DNA from: JBFIHF01 sp964411125
Lineage (GTDB): Bacteria; Myxococcota_A; Bradymonadia; Bradymonadales; Bradymonadaceae
Assembly: GCA_964411125.1 (NCBI GenBank)
Contig: CAYPJU010000012.1
Span: 35,996-99,995 of the forward strand
Direction of reading: 5' to 3'
Length of the DNA: 64,000 bases
Shown here piece after piece: positions 42,646 to 51,529 of this stretch. Position 1 is the stretch's first letter. The number at the start of each line of letters is the position of its first letter. Below the pieces are notes generated by a model. The model was not told where the DNA came from. It was given only the letters and a program-made list of their open reading frames with translations, and made no database searches. The position numbers and the translations under genes were made by a program.

Positions 42646-44232
42646 ATGGCAGCAAACGAAAATCACTTCGACTGGATCGTCATCGGTTCCGGGTTCGGCG
42701 GCAGCGTGTCGTCCCTGCGGCTCGTCGAGAAAGGTTACCGCGTTCTGACGATCGAGAAGGGGCGCCGGTGGAAACGGGCTGATTTCCCCGAGTCGAACTG
42801 GGACGTGAAACGCTGGATGTGGAAACCCGCAATCGGCGCGAGGGGGATCTTCCAGATGTCGTTCTTGCCGCACGTCACCATCCTGCATGGCGTCGGCGTG
42901 GGAGGCGGATCGCTGGTCTACGCAAACACGCTGCCCCACCCTTCTCGGTCGTTCTTCGAATCGACGTCGTGGGCCCACCTCGCCGACGACTGGGAGGAGG
43001 AGCTCGTCGCGCATTACGAGACTGCGCGCGCGATGCTCGGCTCCGCGCGCTTCCCCTACCACACGCCTGCCGAGGACGTGTTGCAGTCGATCGCCGAAGA
43101 CCTCGGTCGCGAGGAGCATTTCCACAAGACCGACGTCGCCGTCTACTTCGGTGAGCCCGGGGTCGAGGTCGACGACCCGTTCTTCGACGGCGAAGGACCG
43201 TCGCGCGCCGGCTGCATCCAATGCGGCGCGTGCATGACCGGCTGCCGATACGGTGCCAAGAACACGCTCGATCTCAACTACCTCTGGCTCGCGGAACGCC
43301 GAGGGCTGCAGCTCGAAGCCGAGACCGAGGTCGTCTCCGTCCGACCTCGCGAAGGCGGGGGATTCGCAATCGGCACCAGGAGTACGGCCCCGACAGAAAA
43401 CACGGAACGTACCTTCACCGCGGACAACGTCGTCTTCGCCGGAGGCGTGATGGGGACGATCCCGCTCCTCCTGCAGCTCAAGGAGTCCGACCTCCCTCGA
43501 CTGAGCGACTGCCTCGGGCAGAGCGTTCGCACCAACAACGAAGCGCTGGTCGGCGTCATCCAGCCCGACGGCGGCGAAGACCACTCCCGCGGCATCGCGA
43601 TCTCCTCGATCCTTCACACCGACGACCACAGCCACATCGAGCCCGTCCGCTACGGCAGCGGGTCGGGGTTCTTCCGTCTCCTCGCGTTGCCGTACGCCCC
43701 GGGATCTTCCATCCCCGCTCGGCTCGGAAAGGCCACCGCCGGGTTTCTTTCCCAGCCGATGAAGTGGGCCAAGGCGCTCACCGTCCCGAACTTCGCGCAG
43801 CGAACCCTCTACCTCCTCTACATGCGGACTTTCGAGAGTACGCTCACGTTCGAGCTCGGACGTTCCGTGTACACCGGCTTCAAACGGGGCCTCGTCTCCA
43901 GGTTGGAACCGGACCAGAACGCGCCAACCGGGTTCATGCCCGAAGCCACCGATCTGGTGAAGCGCTGGACGGAGAAGATGGGAGCCGTCGCTGTCGGACT
44001 CGTGAACGAAACCCTCTTCGGTACCCCCACCACGGCCCACATCCTCGGCGGAGCATGCATGGGTGCCGACGCGAGCGAGGGTGTAATCGATCGAGACCAC
44101 CGAGTCTTCGGCTACGACGGCCTCTACGTCATCGACGGCTCGGCCGTCTCCGCAAACCCCGGCGTGAACCCCTCCCTCACCATCACCGCCCTCGCCGAGC
44201 GAGCCATGAGCAAAATTCCCGCCAAGGCGTGA
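42646..44232 (+). CDS. GMC-family FAD oxidoreductase (cholesterol-oxidase-like)
   Basis: A 528-residue flavoenzyme. The ADP-binding fold is at the N-terminus ('VIGSGFGGSVSSLRLVEKGY'), with 'GVGVGGGSLVYANTL' as the GMC signature near the isoalloxazine site. The C-terminal GMC domain contains 'HILGGACMGADASEGVIDRD', 'VFGYDGLYVIDGSAV' and 'NPGVNPSLTITALAERA'. A cysteine cluster, 'CIQCGACMTGCRYGAKNTL' (about 185-205), is the 4-Cys motif seen in a subset of GMC/cholesterol-oxidase-like enzymes. No Tat or Sec signal is visible, so it is cytoplasmic. The alcohol or sterol substrate cannot be told from sequence. The large ORF on the opposite strand is a shadow. Confidence 0.88.
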   Translation: MAANENHFDWIVIGSGFGGSVSSLRLVEKGYRVLTIEKGRRWKRADFPESNWDVKRWMWKPAIGARGIFQMSFLPHVTILHGVGVGGGSLVYANTLPHPSRSFFESTSWAHLADDWEEELVAHYETARAMLGSARFPYHTPAEDVLQSIAEDLGREEHFHKTDVAVYFGEPGVEVDDPFFDGEGPSRAGCIQCGACMTGCRYGAKNTLDLNYLWLAERRGLQLEAETEVVSVRPREGGGFAIGTRSTAPTENTERTFTADNVVFAGGVMGTIPLLLQLKESDLPRLSDCLGQSVRTNNEALVGVIQPDGGEDHSRGIAISSILHTDDHSHIEPVRYGSGSGFFRLLALPYAPGSSIPARLGKATAGFLSQPMKWAKALTVPNFAQRTLYLLYMRTFESTLTFELGRSVYTGFKRGLVSRLEPDQNAPTGFMPEATDLVKRWTEKMGAVAVGLVNETLFGTPTTAHILGGACMGADASEGVIDRDHRVFGYDGLYVIDGSAVSANPGVNPSLTITALAERAMSKIPAKA

Positions 44233-44238
44233 GGCCAG

Positions 44239-44545
44239 GCCCAGCAGGATCGATGGGGCGGGAATCGGACCGAGCAGGGCGAGCGCGAGGGCGAGCGATT
44301 TTGCCTCGGAGCGATGCAGGCGTGGCAGCGCCACGTCGAAGCAGCCCCGAGGCAAAAGCGCCGACCTCGAGCCGCCCAGCAGGATCGATGGGGCGGGAAT
44401 CGGACCGAGCAGGGCGAGCGCGAGGGCGAGCGATTTTGCCTCGGAGCGATGCAGGCGTGGCAGCGCCACGTCGAAGCAGCCCCGAGGCAAAAGCGCTCGA
44501 CCTCGAGCCGCCCTGCGACGGGAGATTCCCGCCCCATCGATCCCA
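44239..44545. repeat. Tandem 135-base palindromic repeat, two copies
   Basis: Copy 1 (44239-44373) and copy 2 (44374 to about 44512) are nearly identical for about 120 bases, diverging only near the end (AAGCGCCGACC against AAGCGCTCGACC). Each contains a stem of GCG(A)TTTTGCCTCGG with CCGAGGCAAAAGCGC and an inner GTGGC-AGC-GCCAC hairpin. The start of each copy (GGATCGATGGGGCGGGAATC at 44246-44265 and 44381-44400) recurs inverted at 44524-44543. The 370-base gap between the GMC and cold-shock genes holds no gene. The elements look like REP/MITE-like intergenic repeats; no transposase is nearby. Confidence 0.85.
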
Positions 44546-44574
44546 CAAAAAAGCCCCGGTCCGAGGACCGGGGC
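44546..44574 (-). terminator. Rho-independent terminator of cold-shock gene
   Basis: GCCCCGGTCC (44553-44562) pairs with GGACCGGGGC (44565-44574). On the minus strand the hairpin is followed by a run of U from the A-tract at 44546-44552. It lies 28 bases after the cold-shock stop. Confidence 0.9.
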
Positions 44575-44602
44575 GTCTATGATGCTCTGGCGAGTCGAGG
44601 GT

Positions 44603-44815
44603 TCAGACTTCGATGACGTCCGTAGCCTTGGGTCCCTTCGGTCCCTGGGTGATGCTGAACTCGACGGCCGCGTCTTCGCGGACCGTTTTGAAGCCGTTCT
44701 GACGAAGCTCGCTGAAGTGCAGGAAAACGTCCTCGCCGCCGTCGTTACGGGCGATGAAACCGTAGCCTTTCTCTTCGTTGAACCACTTGACTCTACCTTG
44801 AATTCTTTCCGACAT
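44603..44815 (-). CDS. csp: Cold-shock protein (CspA family)
   Basis: A 70-residue single cold-shock domain. RNP1 is 'KGYGFIA', RNP2 'VFLHFS', and the start 'GRVKWFNEEKGYGF' is standard. It binds single-stranded RNA/DNA as an RNA chaperone or transcription antiterminator. ATG at 44815 gives the usual length; an upstream extension to 44869 lacks family similarity. The 187 bases upstream (44816-45002), before the malate-synthase-like gene, are long enough for the structured 5' leader common in this family, but I did not identify a cold-shock box. Confidence 0.95.
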   Translation of the reverse strand: MSERIQGRVKWFNEEKGYGFIARNDGGEDVFLHFSELRQNGFKTVREDAAVEFSITQGPKGPKATDVIEV

Positions 44816-45002
44816 GTTCCACTCGTGATGCTTCCGGCGTGAGCCGGACTGATGTGATTGACCGCGCAACCAGAGCGCAGTCCCTGTACTGCTCGTGGCC
44901 TCGAAACCCTCGATTCTTCGGGAATCAAACTACTGAGCTTAAGAAGTTGCGAGCGTTCGAAGATTTATCAGACGGGTGTGGAGTTGGCAAACCCGACCGC
45001 TC

Positions 45003-47027
45003 CTAAGCAGGCGAAAATCGTCCGGGATTCAGTGCTACTGCAGTTTTCCACGGATCCGCCGATTCGCGCACCAGGTCGAACGTGAACGGCATTAACAACT
45101 CCGTCGCGAACTCCGGGGGGGAATCGGTCGTGACGAGCTGCCGAAGCAGCCGTTCGGCAATCGGGTACCAGCGCTCCGCGGACTCCCAGGGAACCGCGAT
45201 CCGCTTCGTGGCCGTGTCGACGCCCTCCTTCAGAAAGGCGATCTCCTCCTGCAGGATCGCTTCGAACGTCTCCTCCGATACCCGCCCATGCGCCACTTCG
45301 GCCCACAGCTCCCAACGCGAGCGTTCCGTGGTGGCGAGGTCGTCCATGACGCGGACCGTCACCACGTCGCCTGACGCGTTCGTCATGGTCGCCGGCAGAG
45401 CGACGCATCCGTTGCCCGCAAGCCAGTCCGCCAGATACTGAAGGGCCTGAAAGACGTTGTAGCGGACCTCCTCGGGGTCGTCGTTCGCGATGACGTCCGA
45501 CATCTCGACGTCGGCGGCGAGCACACCCCGCTGGTAGCGCGGGTCGTCCTCCTCGAGCCCCGGAACGTCGGGCGCGTCCAAGAACTCGAGCAGCGGGCCG
45601 AGCTCGGACTCCGACGGTACCAGCGCGCGCACCAGCTCTCGCAGCGTCTCGCGCCCCTGCCGGTAGGCGGCGACCAGCGCAAGTCCGGGGCGCACGAAGT
45701 CGGGGTGCGCGACCCAGAACCCGTCGAGCCCGCGGTCGAGCTGTGTCACGACGTCCTTGATGTAGCCGACCATGCTCACCTCGTACGACGCGGGATTGCC
45801 CGCCTCGTAGAGGACGCCGTACATCCCCCCGATTTTGACGCCCCCGATCGGATCGAGCTCGCGCACGAGGATCTCGTGGGATTCGCGGATGTGGTTGATC
45901 ACGATGTTGGGATCCGCCTTCACCGGGATGCGATAGCGCGGGTCGTGCCGGAAGATCCGCGCCGTCGAGGCGAGGAAGTCGTGCCAGCCGAGACTTCCAC
46001 CGACAAAGTACGGATGCAGCGCTTCGGCCATCTCGCGGATCCGGAAGATGGCGCGCGGGTTCTCGAAGACGACGAAGAGCCGCACCTGTCCGACCTCGTA
46101 CTCGGGGTGCAGCGACGCTATGGCTCGCTCCGTCACCGAGACGAGCTCCCGCACGTACGCGGCTTCTTCTTCGTTCTCGAGCTTCGGAACGTAGAAGACG
46201 AGCGCCTCCGGCTTGTCCCAGTTCCAGAACATGTGCATCGCCAAATCGTACAGATGCAGCGGGAGCGGGTTCCCATCGAGGAGGTGATTTCCGTCGGGGA
46301 GCGCCAGCCCCGGAAAGCGTTTGATCGGCCGGGCTAGCCCCGAATCGGCGAGCTCGTAGACCTTTCGGTCGTCTTCGAACCGAAGGGTGCGATCGAAACA
46401 GCCGATCAGGTTCTCGCAGGCGTGCAGGAAGTTCGCCATGATCGGCGTCTTCGAGTCCTCGTTGTCCGCCCCCCACCGCGGGACCTCGCCGGACTCCTCG
46501 ACGAGCCGGGTGACGATCGCCGGCTCTCCGTCCGGCTTTCGATGCAGCGCATTCATCGCGTTGATTGAGAGCTTCGCGCTGTCGGGGGGGCCGAAGAGGG
46601 TCACCTGCTCGCCCTGCAAGAACTTCGGCACGGACACCTTGCTCCACTCGGTGCGGCGGTCCGGGTAGGGCCCGATCACGCGCCGCCCCTCGTCGTCGAC
46701 GAGCCCGATCGGCGTGCCGTAGTCGGGACTGTCGAACGGAAGGTCGGCGTTCTGCGCCACGAACCCCGCGGTGCACGAATCGATGAGAGCCCGATCTCGG
46801 GTCCGCTGCTCGAGCAGGTCACGAAGTGTTCGGTACGTCTGACGATAGACATTGCAAACGAACGCGAGCGCCTCGGGCGTCTCGATGTTTGGGAACCGCT
46901 CCAGCAGAACCGGATCGACCCGCAAACCGGGGACGCCGCCGACCGGAACCGCCCGCTCCTCCAGCGCAGCCAGCATTGGGGAGCCGAGAAACTCGAGATA
47001 GGGCGGGATGTGCGGGGATTCCGTCAT
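45003..47027 (-). CDS. Malate-synthase-like protein (divergent MSA fold)
   Basis: A 674-residue protein. The middle follows the malate synthase A barrel in order: 'VFYVPKLENEEEAAYV' (family 'LPKMExHxEA'), 'RLFVVFENPRAIFRIREMAE' (family 'VLIETxxAAFEMxEI' with the acetyl-CoA/Mg region), 'GGSLGWHDFLASTARIFR' (family 'GLNxGRWDYIFS'), 'GGVKIGGMYGVL' (family 'GxxAMGGMAA'), and 'GLDGFWVAHPDFVRPGL' (family 'GxDGTWVAHPGLV'). It is longer than E. coli AceB (533), and the family Arg/Asp residues of the third motif are changed (GWHD for GRWD). No isocitrate lyase is nearby. It may condense acetyl-CoA or another acyl-CoA with a different oxo acid. Confidence 0.78.
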   Translation of the reverse strand: MTESPHIPPYLEFLGSPMLAALEERAVPVGGVPGLRVDPVLLERFPNIETPEALAFVCNVYRQTYRTLRDLLEQRTRDRALIDSCTAGFVAQNADLPFDSPDYGTPIGLVDDEGRRVIGPYPDRRTEWSKVSVPKFLQGEQVTLFGPPDSAKLSINAMNALHRKPDGEPAIVTRLVEESGEVPRWGADNEDSKTPIMANFLHACENLIGCFDRTLRFEDDRKVYELADSGLARPIKRFPGLALPDGNHLLDGNPLPLHLYDLAMHMFWNWDKPEALVFYVPKLENEEEAAYVRELVSVTERAIASLHPEYEVGQVRLFVVFENPRAIFRIREMAEALHPYFVGGSLGWHDFLASTARIFRHDPRYRIPVKADPNIVINHIRESHEILVRELDPIGGVKIGGMYGVLYEAGNPASYEVSMVGYIKDVVTQLDRGLDGFWVAHPDFVRPGLALVAAYRQGRETLRELVRALVPSESELGPLLEFLDAPDVPGLEEDDPRYQRGVLAADVEMSDVIANDDPEEVRYNVFQALQYLADWLAGNGCVALPATMTNASGDVVTVRVMDDLATTERSRWELWAEVAHGRVSEETFEAILQEEIAFLKEGVDTATKRIAVPWESAERWYPIAERLLRQLVTTDSPPEFATELLMPFTFDLVRESADPWKTAVALNPGRFSPA

Positions 47028-47132
47028 GGTGTCCTCGAAAGGGCAAAAGCAACACGCATGTCTCCCTTCTACCGCAGCATCCCGCCCGTCCGCCAGATCG
47101 TGGTTGCGTACTGCCGCCGTGCCGGGGCCGCC

Positions 47133-49043
47133 TCATGAGGCGTCGCGCGCATCCCCCGCACGCGCTACATCCGGAACCTCCTCCTCCGAATCACCTCGCA
47201 GAATGGCCTGCGCTCCTCGCAGGGCCGACAGCGGAAACGGGCGGCGCCCCATCATCGCATCGACGCCGAGCTGCGTGAGGAGTACGCGGTCGCGCCGCCG
47301 CCGCTCGATGAGGCGCCCACTCTCCAGCGACGCGACGAGCCCCATGATCTGACGATACGTGAGTGAGCCGCGCAGTGCGCCGTAGCACTGCGAGTGGTCG
47401 AGCCCCTCGTCGAGGAGCATCTGCCGGCGGCTCCCGACCAGCACGAGGGCTACCACCTGCGCACCCGAGCGCCCTTCCAAAGCCGCCACCGCTCGAAGGA
47501 CCGTGCGACAGGTTTCACGGGTCGAGTCCTCTATCGTGCTCGCGTCGTCGACCTCGTGCGCGAGGTGCCCGCGGCAGTTCGAGCAGGCGCCGCACCGATT
47601 GCCGAACGCTGGCTCGGCACCGAAATGGAGAACGACGTGCCGCTGCAGGCAATCGCTTCGCTCGGAGTACCCGATCATGTCGGCGAGCTGGTCCTCGCGA
47701 CGCTTGCGACGCAGAGCGAGGGCGCGCCAGTCGACGCGGAGCTGGGCTGCGGGGACGCGTTCTTCGAGGGTGATCGGCGTCTGCTTCGAGCGCGTCCGTC
47801 CCACCCGAATGTGTCCCGCGTCCCGTAGAATCCGAAGCGCCGCCCGAAACCCCATCGGGTGCAGCCGATCACCAATCCGCCCGACCTTCGAAGCGGAGCG
47901 CTCCACGTCGATCGAGAACCGATCCTGGCGTCGGTCGCAGAGCCAGACCCACAGGGCTTCGACGCGATGCCGCAACGGCAACGTATTCTCGATGAAAAAC
48001 TCGTGGATCCCGAAGTCGCCGTCCCCGAGCAACAGCGAACAAGCCGCCGGAGCCCCATCGCGTCCAGCCCGCCCCGCCTCCTGGTAATACGCCTCGAGGC
48101 TGCCCGGCGCGTTCCAGTGGATGACCGCCCGCACGTCCGGCCTGTCGACCCCCATGCCGAATGCGTTCGTCGCCACGAGAACTCCGAACTCTCCCTCCAT
48201 CCAGGATTGCTGGATCCGGTCACGCGCTCCGGTCGCGAGTCCGCCGTGGTAAAAACCCGCCCCAATCCCCGATTCGGCGAGGTGCCCGGCGACCGCTTCG
48301 ACCTGCTTTCGTGTCGCGCAATACACGATCGTCGCGGCGCCCGGGCGGGCTTCGAGGAGGGCTCGAAGCTTCGCCTTTCGATCCGCCCCATCCTGGCATC
48401 CCACGATCTCGAACGAGAGGTTTGGACGTTCGAACCCGTGCACCAGAACCTCGGGATCGCGCAGCCCCAGAACGCGCCCAACGTCGGCACGAACGGACTT
48501 GGTCGCCGTGGCCGTGAACCCGATCGTCTGCGGGTCTCCTACCGTCGCCCGAAACGTCGCAATGCGCTGGTAGTCAGGCCGAAAGTCGTGGCCCCACTGG
48601 CTGACGCAGTGCGCCTCGTCCACCACCAGCAGCGAAACTCCCGCCCGCCGTGCCGCCGCGACGAAGGAGCGGTTGCGAAACCGTTCGGGTGCGACGTAGA
48701 CGAGGTCGAACATACCCTCGGCCATCGCTTCCTCGCATTCCCGCCGCTCCTCGATCGTCATCGTCGAGTTGACCGCCGCGACCGCCACGCCCTTCGCCCG
48801 CAACGCGTCGCATTGATCTTTCATCAGCGCGAGGAGCGGCGAGACCACGATGGTCATACCCGGCCGGAGCAGCGCGGGAAGTTGGTAGCAAAGGCTCTTC
48901 CCTGCCCCGGTCGGCATGACCACCAGACCGTCGCGGCCACTCTGGACGAGCTCGACCGCCTCTCGTTGTCCCGGGCGGAACCCGTCGAAACCGAACACCT
49001 CGGTGAGCACTGACTGCGTCTTCTGATCTTCATCCACTGACAT
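47133..49043 (-). CDS. recQ: ATP-dependent DNA helicase RecQ
   Basis: A 636-residue superfamily-2 helicase. Motif 0 'GFRPGQREAV', motif I 'MPTGAGKSLCYQLP', motif II 'VDEAHCVSQWGHDFRPDY', motif III 'GFTATATKSVR', and motif VI 'YYQEAGRAGRDG' are intact. The zinc-binding RQC part has 'CLQRHVVLHFG' and 'RCGACSNCRGHL', giving four Cys. A winged-helix follows ('RETCRTVLRAVAALEGRSG'). I see no clear HRDC domain at the C-terminus, which is short and acidic. It acts in recombination and replication-fork repair. Confidence 0.94.
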   Translation of the reverse strand: MSVDEDQKTQSVLTEVFGFDGFRPGQREAVELVQSGRDGLVVMPTGAGKSLCYQLPALLRPGMTIVVSPLLALMKDQCDALRAKGVAVAAVNSTMTIEERRECEEAMAEGMFDLVYVAPERFRNRSFVAAARRAGVSLLVVDEAHCVSQWGHDFRPDYQRIATFRATVGDPQTIGFTATATKSVRADVGRVLGLRDPEVLVHGFERPNLSFEIVGCQDGADRKAKLRALLEARPGAATIVYCATRKQVEAVAGHLAESGIGAGFYHGGLATGARDRIQQSWMEGEFGVLVATNAFGMGVDRPDVRAVIHWNAPGSLEAYYQEAGRAGRDGAPAACSLLLGDGDFGIHEFFIENTLPLRHRVEALWVWLCDRRQDRFSIDVERSASKVGRIGDRLHPMGFRAALRILRDAGHIRVGRTRSKQTPITLEERVPAAQLRVDWRALALRRKRREDQLADMIGYSERSDCLQRHVVLHFGAEPAFGNRCGACSNCRGHLAHEVDDASTIEDSTRETCRTVLRAVAALEGRSGAQVVALVLVGSRRQMLLDEGLDHSQCYGALRGSLTYRQIMGLVASLESGRLIERRRRDRVLLTQLGVDAMMGRRPFPLSALRGAQAILRGDSEEEVPDVARAGDARDAS

Positions 49044-49177
49044 TGTTGCCTCCAGATATTCGCGGACGCACCGTTGCGTCCGTCGTACCCGTTATCGGCA
49101 GCGAGTCAGTTCCGTTGCGAAGTTTGTCGGAAACCGGCCGAAACCCCATGTCTCGAGCGGATTTCCCACGATCGAAA

Positions 49178-49199
49178 AGAGCCGCACATCGGCGGCTCT
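49178..49199 (-). terminator. Hairpin terminator
   Basis: AGAGCCGC (49178-49185) pairs with GCGGCTCT (49192-49199) around a six-base loop. The A-run at 49175-49178 gives a short U-tract on the minus strand, 26 bases after the stop of the secreted NTR-like gene. Confidence 0.7.
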
Positions 49200-49224
49200 C
49201 CTTCGAAGCAGGGTCGGCGGTGTG

Positions 49225-50796
49225 TCAGCCGCGCTTGAGGCGCTGGAAGGCTCCAGCCGCGATCACGATCAGCACCATCGCCCCGAGGACGAGCCACATG
49301 GGGTCGATCTTGTTTTTCTTCTTCTGGACGACCTCTTCCTCGAACTCCCCGTCGTCTTCGGCGAGCGCTTCGACTTCCGCGAGTTCGTTCGCCCGCAGCG
49401 CCTGCGCCTGCTTGAAGGCCTCGTCGAGCTTGCCCTGCAGCTCCGAGTAGCGCGGAGATTTTTCGATCTGTGTCGCGAGACGGTCGTACCCTTCTTTGGA
49501 GGCCGGGCGCAGCAAGGCGGCCTTGTGGTAGGCGAGCGCGGCGTAATCACGCATCAGCGGCCCCGCCTCCTCGTCGTCGACGATCGCTTCCGCGAACGCT
49601 TCGAGAAAGAGCGGATCGTTCGCCCACTCGTTGGCGTGCAGGATAGTACTCCGGAGCACTCGATGGTTGTCCTTGTACGTGTCCGAGTTGTTCTCGAACC
49701 ACCACGCCGGAAAGCCGGGAGCGCCGGTGCGCAGCGGATACGGTTTCTCGGTACTCCCGACCTCGGAAGCCCACTCGACCACAGACGCGAGGATGTCGTT
49801 CTCGAGCCCCGCGGCGTGAGTCAAGGCCTCTGCGAACTCGCCGCGGGTGATCGCACAGCGCGCGAGCAGGCGCGACTTCTCCGCCGGCTTCGCAGGCGGG
49901 GCTTTCGTGCGCTCGGCGACCTCTTTGGCGATCTCGAGCCCGTCGAACGGACAGATCGCCGCGGCCGCCTTCATCTGTGCGTCCCGCGTCCCGAACCCGT
50001 CGAGCTCCTCCATCTTCGCGCGGGCCAGCGGTTCTTCCATCGGAGCCCGGACGTCGAATAGACTCTCCTCGACTTGCGTACCCCAGTCGGGGCAACCCTC
50101 GTCGCACGGGAGTTCGTCGACCATCACCGGGATCGAGACGTCGCCGGACTGGTACCAGCCGTCGATCCGAACGGGCTTCTCGACCGGGGGAAGGTCGCCG
50201 ATCAGCGACTCCATCACGCACTTCTGAAACATCTGATCGCGGTTGTCGATCTTGCCGGTCAGCTCACCCGGGACCGGGTCGCCGGTCGGGGAGAGGATGA
50301 TCGAGAACCCCGAGTTGTTCACCCGAACGCCCTTCCCGCAAACCTGCACGGGTGTATCCGCGATCTTTCGGATCTTCTTCTCGAGCTCCGTCGGTGCAGT
50401 GACGTCGAGTTTCGGCTTTGAAAACTCTTCTTCGGTCGGCGGTTCGTCACGCTGGTGGGTGTACCAACACTGGTTGGTGGCGACACCACGCGGGTGGAAG
50501 TCGTACGCGTAGACGACGTAGCTCTTCCCTTCCTCGAAGCGAATCCCGCAGTCGTGGTGATAACGGCTGGCGTTGACCACCACCGTCGTCTCCTCTTCCC
50601 CACGAAACTGCTGGTCGACGCTGAACGTAGCGCGGTCGAGGGCTCCCTTGTGCTCGAGCGAGCGGACCGTCCCCCAGAATCCGATCACCATGTCTTTGGG
50701 GTCGACATCCCCGACGCACTTGCACGCAAAAGCATCCGCTGCCATGGCCGAGAGGGCCGCGAATACGACGAATCCGGTCAGGAGTTGAGATCTCAT
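49225..50796 (-). CDS. Exported protein, NTR/TIMP-like start and C-terminal membrane anchor
   Basis: A 523-residue protein with signal peptide ('GFVVFAALSAMAADAFAC'). Right after cleavage comes 'CKCVGDVDPKDMVIGFWGTV' and then 'TFSVDQQFRGEEETTVVVNA' and 'DCGIRFEEGKSYVVYAY'. This pattern (C.C at the mature N-terminus, OB-like strands, later Cys) matches the netrin/TIMP-like domain found in some bacterial surface proteins. The central part has further Cys pairs and helical repeats. The C-terminus is a coiled Glu-rich stretch followed by a single transmembrane helix ('WLVLGAMVLIVIAAGAFQ') and 'RLKRG', as in sorting-type anchors. Function unknown. Confidence 0.75.
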   Translation of the reverse strand: MRSQLLTGFVVFAALSAMAADAFACKCVGDVDPKDMVIGFWGTVRSLEHKGALDRATFSVDQQFRGEEETTVVVNASRYHHDCGIRFEEGKSYVVYAYDFHPRGVATNQCWYTHQRDEPPTEEEFSKPKLDVTAPTELEKKIRKIADTPVQVCGKGVRVNNSGFSIILSPTGDPVPGELTGKIDNRDQMFQKCVMESLIGDLPPVEKPVRIDGWYQSGDVSIPVMVDELPCDEGCPDWGTQVEESLFDVRAPMEEPLARAKMEELDGFGTRDAQMKAAAAICPFDGLEIAKEVAERTKAPPAKPAEKSRLLARCAITRGEFAEALTHAAGLENDILASVVEWASEVGSTEKPYPLRTGAPGFPAWWFENNSDTYKDNHRVLRSTILHANEWANDPLFLEAFAEAIVDDEEAGPLMRDYAALAYHKAALLRPASKEGYDRLATQIEKSPRYSELQGKLDEAFKQAQALRANELAEVEALAEDDGEFEEEVVQKKKNKIDPMWLVLGAMVLIVIAAGAFQRLKRG

Positions 50797-50851
50797 GACG
50801 GAGAGCCTACCCCGTTTCCGCCGGTGTGCAACGCGCGTTCCGAACTACGGG

Positions 50852-51409
50852 TCACAAATCCCAGTCGATCATCTCGATCGAATGGCCGGTCAACGCGGCG
50901 TTCTCCGCGAGAACACATGCCCGTTCGCAACTGCCTGTGTCCACGACGGAACCGTCGAAGCCGAAAACGATTCCTTGCATGTCCGACGTCGTGCAATAGA
51001 TCTGGCTGGCCCATTCGCCGTCACCCCGTCGGCATTGCAAGTCGTCCAACCGGGCGATGGTGGAGAAATCTTGCCCGACACGGACGCCGCGCGGACCGAC
51101 GACGGAGTTCGCCAGTACCTTGGCGCGGTAGCCGATCTCACCCTTGGGCTCGATGAGCGCGATCGTGTTCCCGTCCCGGCGCACGGCATACCGCCGCCCG
51201 AAGCCGTCGGAGTCGACCTCCAGGTCGGGATAGGCCTTGGAGATCGCCAGCGCGTTGACTCGCTGGGTCCGGTCGATCCCGTCGAAGCCCTCCTCCGTCA
51301 GAGTCATGAGCGTCTCGACCTTCTCCTCGTCGGGGACCTCCTGCTTCGTGGCGCAGGCCGAACACGAAATCGCCGCGACTCCAATCCAAAAGGCTGCGTT
51401 TCCTCTCAT
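50852..51409 (-). CDS. Hypothetical lipoprotein
   Basis: A 185-residue protein. AAGGAG lies seven bases before the ATG at 51409, which fixes the start; the longer ORF to 51481 has no site. The signal peptide ends at 'ISCSAC'. The mature part is acidic with 'GFGRRYAVRRDGNTIALIEP', 'VLANSVVGPRGVRVGQDF' and a Cys-containing C-terminal part ('QIYCTTSDMQGIVFGFDG', 'SCERACVLAENAAL'). The 'S.V.GP.GV.VGD.F..I' pattern recalls DUF1131-like envelope proteins, weakly. Confidence 0.75.
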   Translation of the reverse strand: MRGNAAFWIGVAAISCSACATKQEVPDEEKVETLMTLTEEGFDGIDRTQRVNALAISKAYPDLEVDSDGFGRRYAVRRDGNTIALIEPKGEIGYRAKVLANSVVGPRGVRVGQDFSTIARLDDLQCRRGDGEWASQIYCTTSDMQGIVFGFDGSVVDTGSCERACVLAENAALTGHSIEMIDWDL

Positions 51410-51529
51410 CGTTTCTCCTTCCAACAGCAAAGTGCCGAGGCGACATCCAGGCCGGATGGCTGCCCGACGTCGTGATGCCACAAGTCGTCTCGGCCGAACA
51501 CCGCAAACCTGTGCTCCCGGCGGCGTTCG

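Noticed and set aside
44239..44545. CRISPR array
   Set aside because: Only two long direct copies, no short spacers and no cas gene.
42427..44928. 833-residue minus-strand ORF opposite the GMC oxidoreductase
   Set aside because: Shadow of a well-supported enzyme and runs through the palindromic repeat.
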